Source: Antitrichia curtipendula (taxonomy: Eukaryota; Streptophyta; Bryopsida; Hypnales; Leucodontaceae). Taken from it: a DNA stretch of 64,000 bases. The position numbers and the translations under genes are program-made. The stretch is taken from contig OX579633.1 of assembly GCA_951230915.1 (NCBI GenBank), positions 20,184,574-20,248,573 on the forward strand, in the 5' to 3' direction. The notes beneath the pieces are model-generated. The model ran no database searches. It had not been told where the DNA came from and worked only from the letters and a program-made list of their open reading frames with translations. This document shows positions 62,372 through 64,000 of this stretch, piece after piece. Every line of letters begins with the position of its first letter. The first letter of the stretch is position 1.

Positions 62372-63320
62372 GATAGAGTTGATGATGATCATAGCTTTAG
62401 ATCCTTCCTCAAAAAGCAACCAGTCAGAGTGACAGTCTTGCTGTGCCACAACAGTCAGACTGAGACCCTTGTAAGTTAACATAGCTTAGCTGCTTGTATG
62501 TCATTCACTCACTGGATGTACGGTTTGGCGAAACGAATTATAACCAAACTGCATCAATGATACTGTAAGGTAGCCCACCTCTTTCCGACCATTTAAGCAA
62601 TTTACCATATTTTCAGTATGCAAATGGTCAGGAGAAAAATTTCCCCCATGGAAAACTAGATTTGAGGAGGGTTCCATAAATTGTTCCTTTTTTTTTTCCC
62701 TCACGAACAAATTAATTATAAATTTTTTTCATAAAGATTTTGTTCAACCAATTCTTGATATATGTTGGTCACCACATTTCCAATCATAGGCTAATTACAA
62801 AATCGACCATGCTTCAATGTGGGTGGTAATTGTGTCTTTCAATGTACATCTTGTGATCATTGTCAATATGCTTTCAATGTACACCTCCCAAACATTTGTG
62901 TTGCGTGAGCTGTCACCCTAAACCACGATTGATCGGAAACAGAGAGCACCCTAACTACACAAAAATAGGTGGCGGTCAAAAAGAGGTCGACTACCTCAAG
63001 TTGAAGTCAATCTGTGCAGCAGTTGCCTCCATAGGTTCAGCAATGGAGAGGAAAACAAATTATAATGGAACTGCATCAATAATAAGTTGGAGTCAATCTG
63101 CGAAGCTGGCTCCGTAGGGTACCATCATGCATCCGTGAGAATCTAAGTTAAGTTATCTGAGGCATGGGACTCATTTGTAAAAGTTGTGAGCTGCAGCGTG
63201 TTTGCCACCAACGACCTTCACAAGTCTAATACGCACATGCAACAATAGATCCTTCCTCAAAAAACAACAAGTCAGTGTGACAGTGTGCTGCACTACAAGG
63301 ATCGGACTGAGCCTCTTGTA
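62372..63320. repeat. spacer with an internal diverged duplication
   Basis: TAGATCCTTCCTCAAAAA followed by AACAACAAGTCAGTGTGACAG-like sequence and GGACTGAG..CTTGTAAG occurs at 62398-62480 and again at 63245-63320. A TAT-AA-C-AACTGCATCAAT block likewise recurs (62540 and 63060). The second copy runs directly into MITE M5. No gene was found. Confidence 0.5.
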
Positions 63321-63623
63321 AGGTAGGAGTCTGTAAAAGCGATCTGTCTCTAAAAGCAATCTCTAACACAGAGATACATTTTACTTTCTTCAATGTTCCA
63401 ATGTTGTACATTTTAGGAGGGGGGCGCTTTTAGAAACCACTGCATTTCAACTTTAAAAATTTGTAACTAATTCCACGAAGGTCCAAAAAATATGAAATGA
63501 CTCGGATTAGATGCCAATTCCATTTTTCTTCCTAGTAAAATTTACTGAAAATTATTTTAATGAGTTTAGCTTCCATGAAAATGAAATCAGCTCTTAAAGG
63601 GTTGCTTTAACATCCTCCTACCT
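63321..63623. mobile_element. TA-target MITE M5 (303 bp)
   Basis: Ends are AGGTAGGAGTCTGTAAAAGC and, on the other strand, AGGTAGGAGGATGTTAAAGC, flanked by TA (63319-63320 and 63624-63625). Closely related to M1. Confidence 0.85.
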
Positions 63624-63632
63624 TAACATGGG

Positions 63633-64000
63633 TTAACCCCTAAACGTCCAAACTGCCTTTTTTTGGCAACATAGCGATTTTGGACAGCTCATTGCGTATG
63701 GAGTTTTTATTTTTTTTTGCTGAAATTTTCACACAACATGGGGACGAGGTTTATCTTTAAGACCCAACAATTTTCATAACTTTTGACTTCATTGTTCAAA
63801 AGTTATTGCATGATCTATAATTTTCAATGCTCTACGAGTAGCCCAAAAAAAAATCTAAAAAATCTAAAAAAAAGCTTTCTTCAAAAATAAAAATTTGAAA
63901 TTGGCTCTTTAGATTTACATATACTTGGAAAGCTTTGAAACATTCCATTTTGATTTATGAGTTGAAAGTTATGAGGTGCTCTAGTTTGTGGGTAGTTATG
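63633..64000. mobile_element. TTAA-target element T9, cut by the window end
   Basis: It starts TTAACCCCTAAACGTCC and matches the first part of T1 and T8 (GGCAACATAGCGATTTTGG, CCCAACAATTTTCATAAC). It begins 7 bp after the TA flank of M5. Confidence 0.75.

Overview
The window reads as nuclear DNA of a land plant. It has a multi-exon plant-type GH3 beta-glucosidase gene, a nuclear tRNA-Trp(CCA), diverged U6 snRNA copies, telo-box (AAACCCTAA) motifs near putative gene starts, and dense non-autonomous DNA transposons in very AT-rich spacers. A bryophyte or another early-diverging land plant would fit, but nothing here fixes the species.

Genes. (1) Minus strand, 2442-2937: a two-exon gene for a 100-residue conserved plant protein. 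(2) Plus strand, 6526-11355: a ten-exon gene model, phase-consistent throughout, for an unrecognised 831-residue protein with a coiled-coil C-terminus; a tandem array of roughly 190-bp repeats precedes it. (3) Minus strand, 53034-53105: an intact tRNA-Trp. (4) Minus strand, 56379-59887: a four-exon, 632-residue secreted GH3 glucosidase with both catalytic acids. Weaker exon-like stretches lie at 3302-3417, 24728-25131, 29346-29900 and 54096-54275. Two U6 snRNA pseudogenes (25711-25814 and 32505-32608) and two copies of a protein-kinase remnant are also present.

The middle (about 11.3-53 kb) is a transposon patchwork. Families readable from their termini are: TTAA-target elements with ends near TTAACCCCTAAAGG (about a dozen, mostly 0.9-1.1 kb); TA-target MITEs with ends AGGTARG (seven, about 270-300 bp when uninterrupted); CACTA elements with 3-bp target duplications (three); two elements with 8-bp target duplications; and one Stowaway-like MITE. 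They are nested in several orders: TTAA in TA, TA in TTAA, TTAA in CACTA, CACTA in TTAA. This gives a relative insertion chronology. Segment 16.85-25.0 kb recurs collinearly and in the same orientation at 39.85-49.85 kb, so it is a diverged segmental duplication carrying different later insertions. One TTAA element holds an uninterrupted AAAT array of about 569 bp.

No operon, CRISPR array or complete transposase gene was seen. The most interesting signals are the transposon biology (a 235-bp MITE inside a G-rich minisatellite, MITE ends that mimic splice donors, a CACTA MITE just beyond the GH3 stop codon, a cluster of perfect palindromes) and the unrecognised ten-exon gene.
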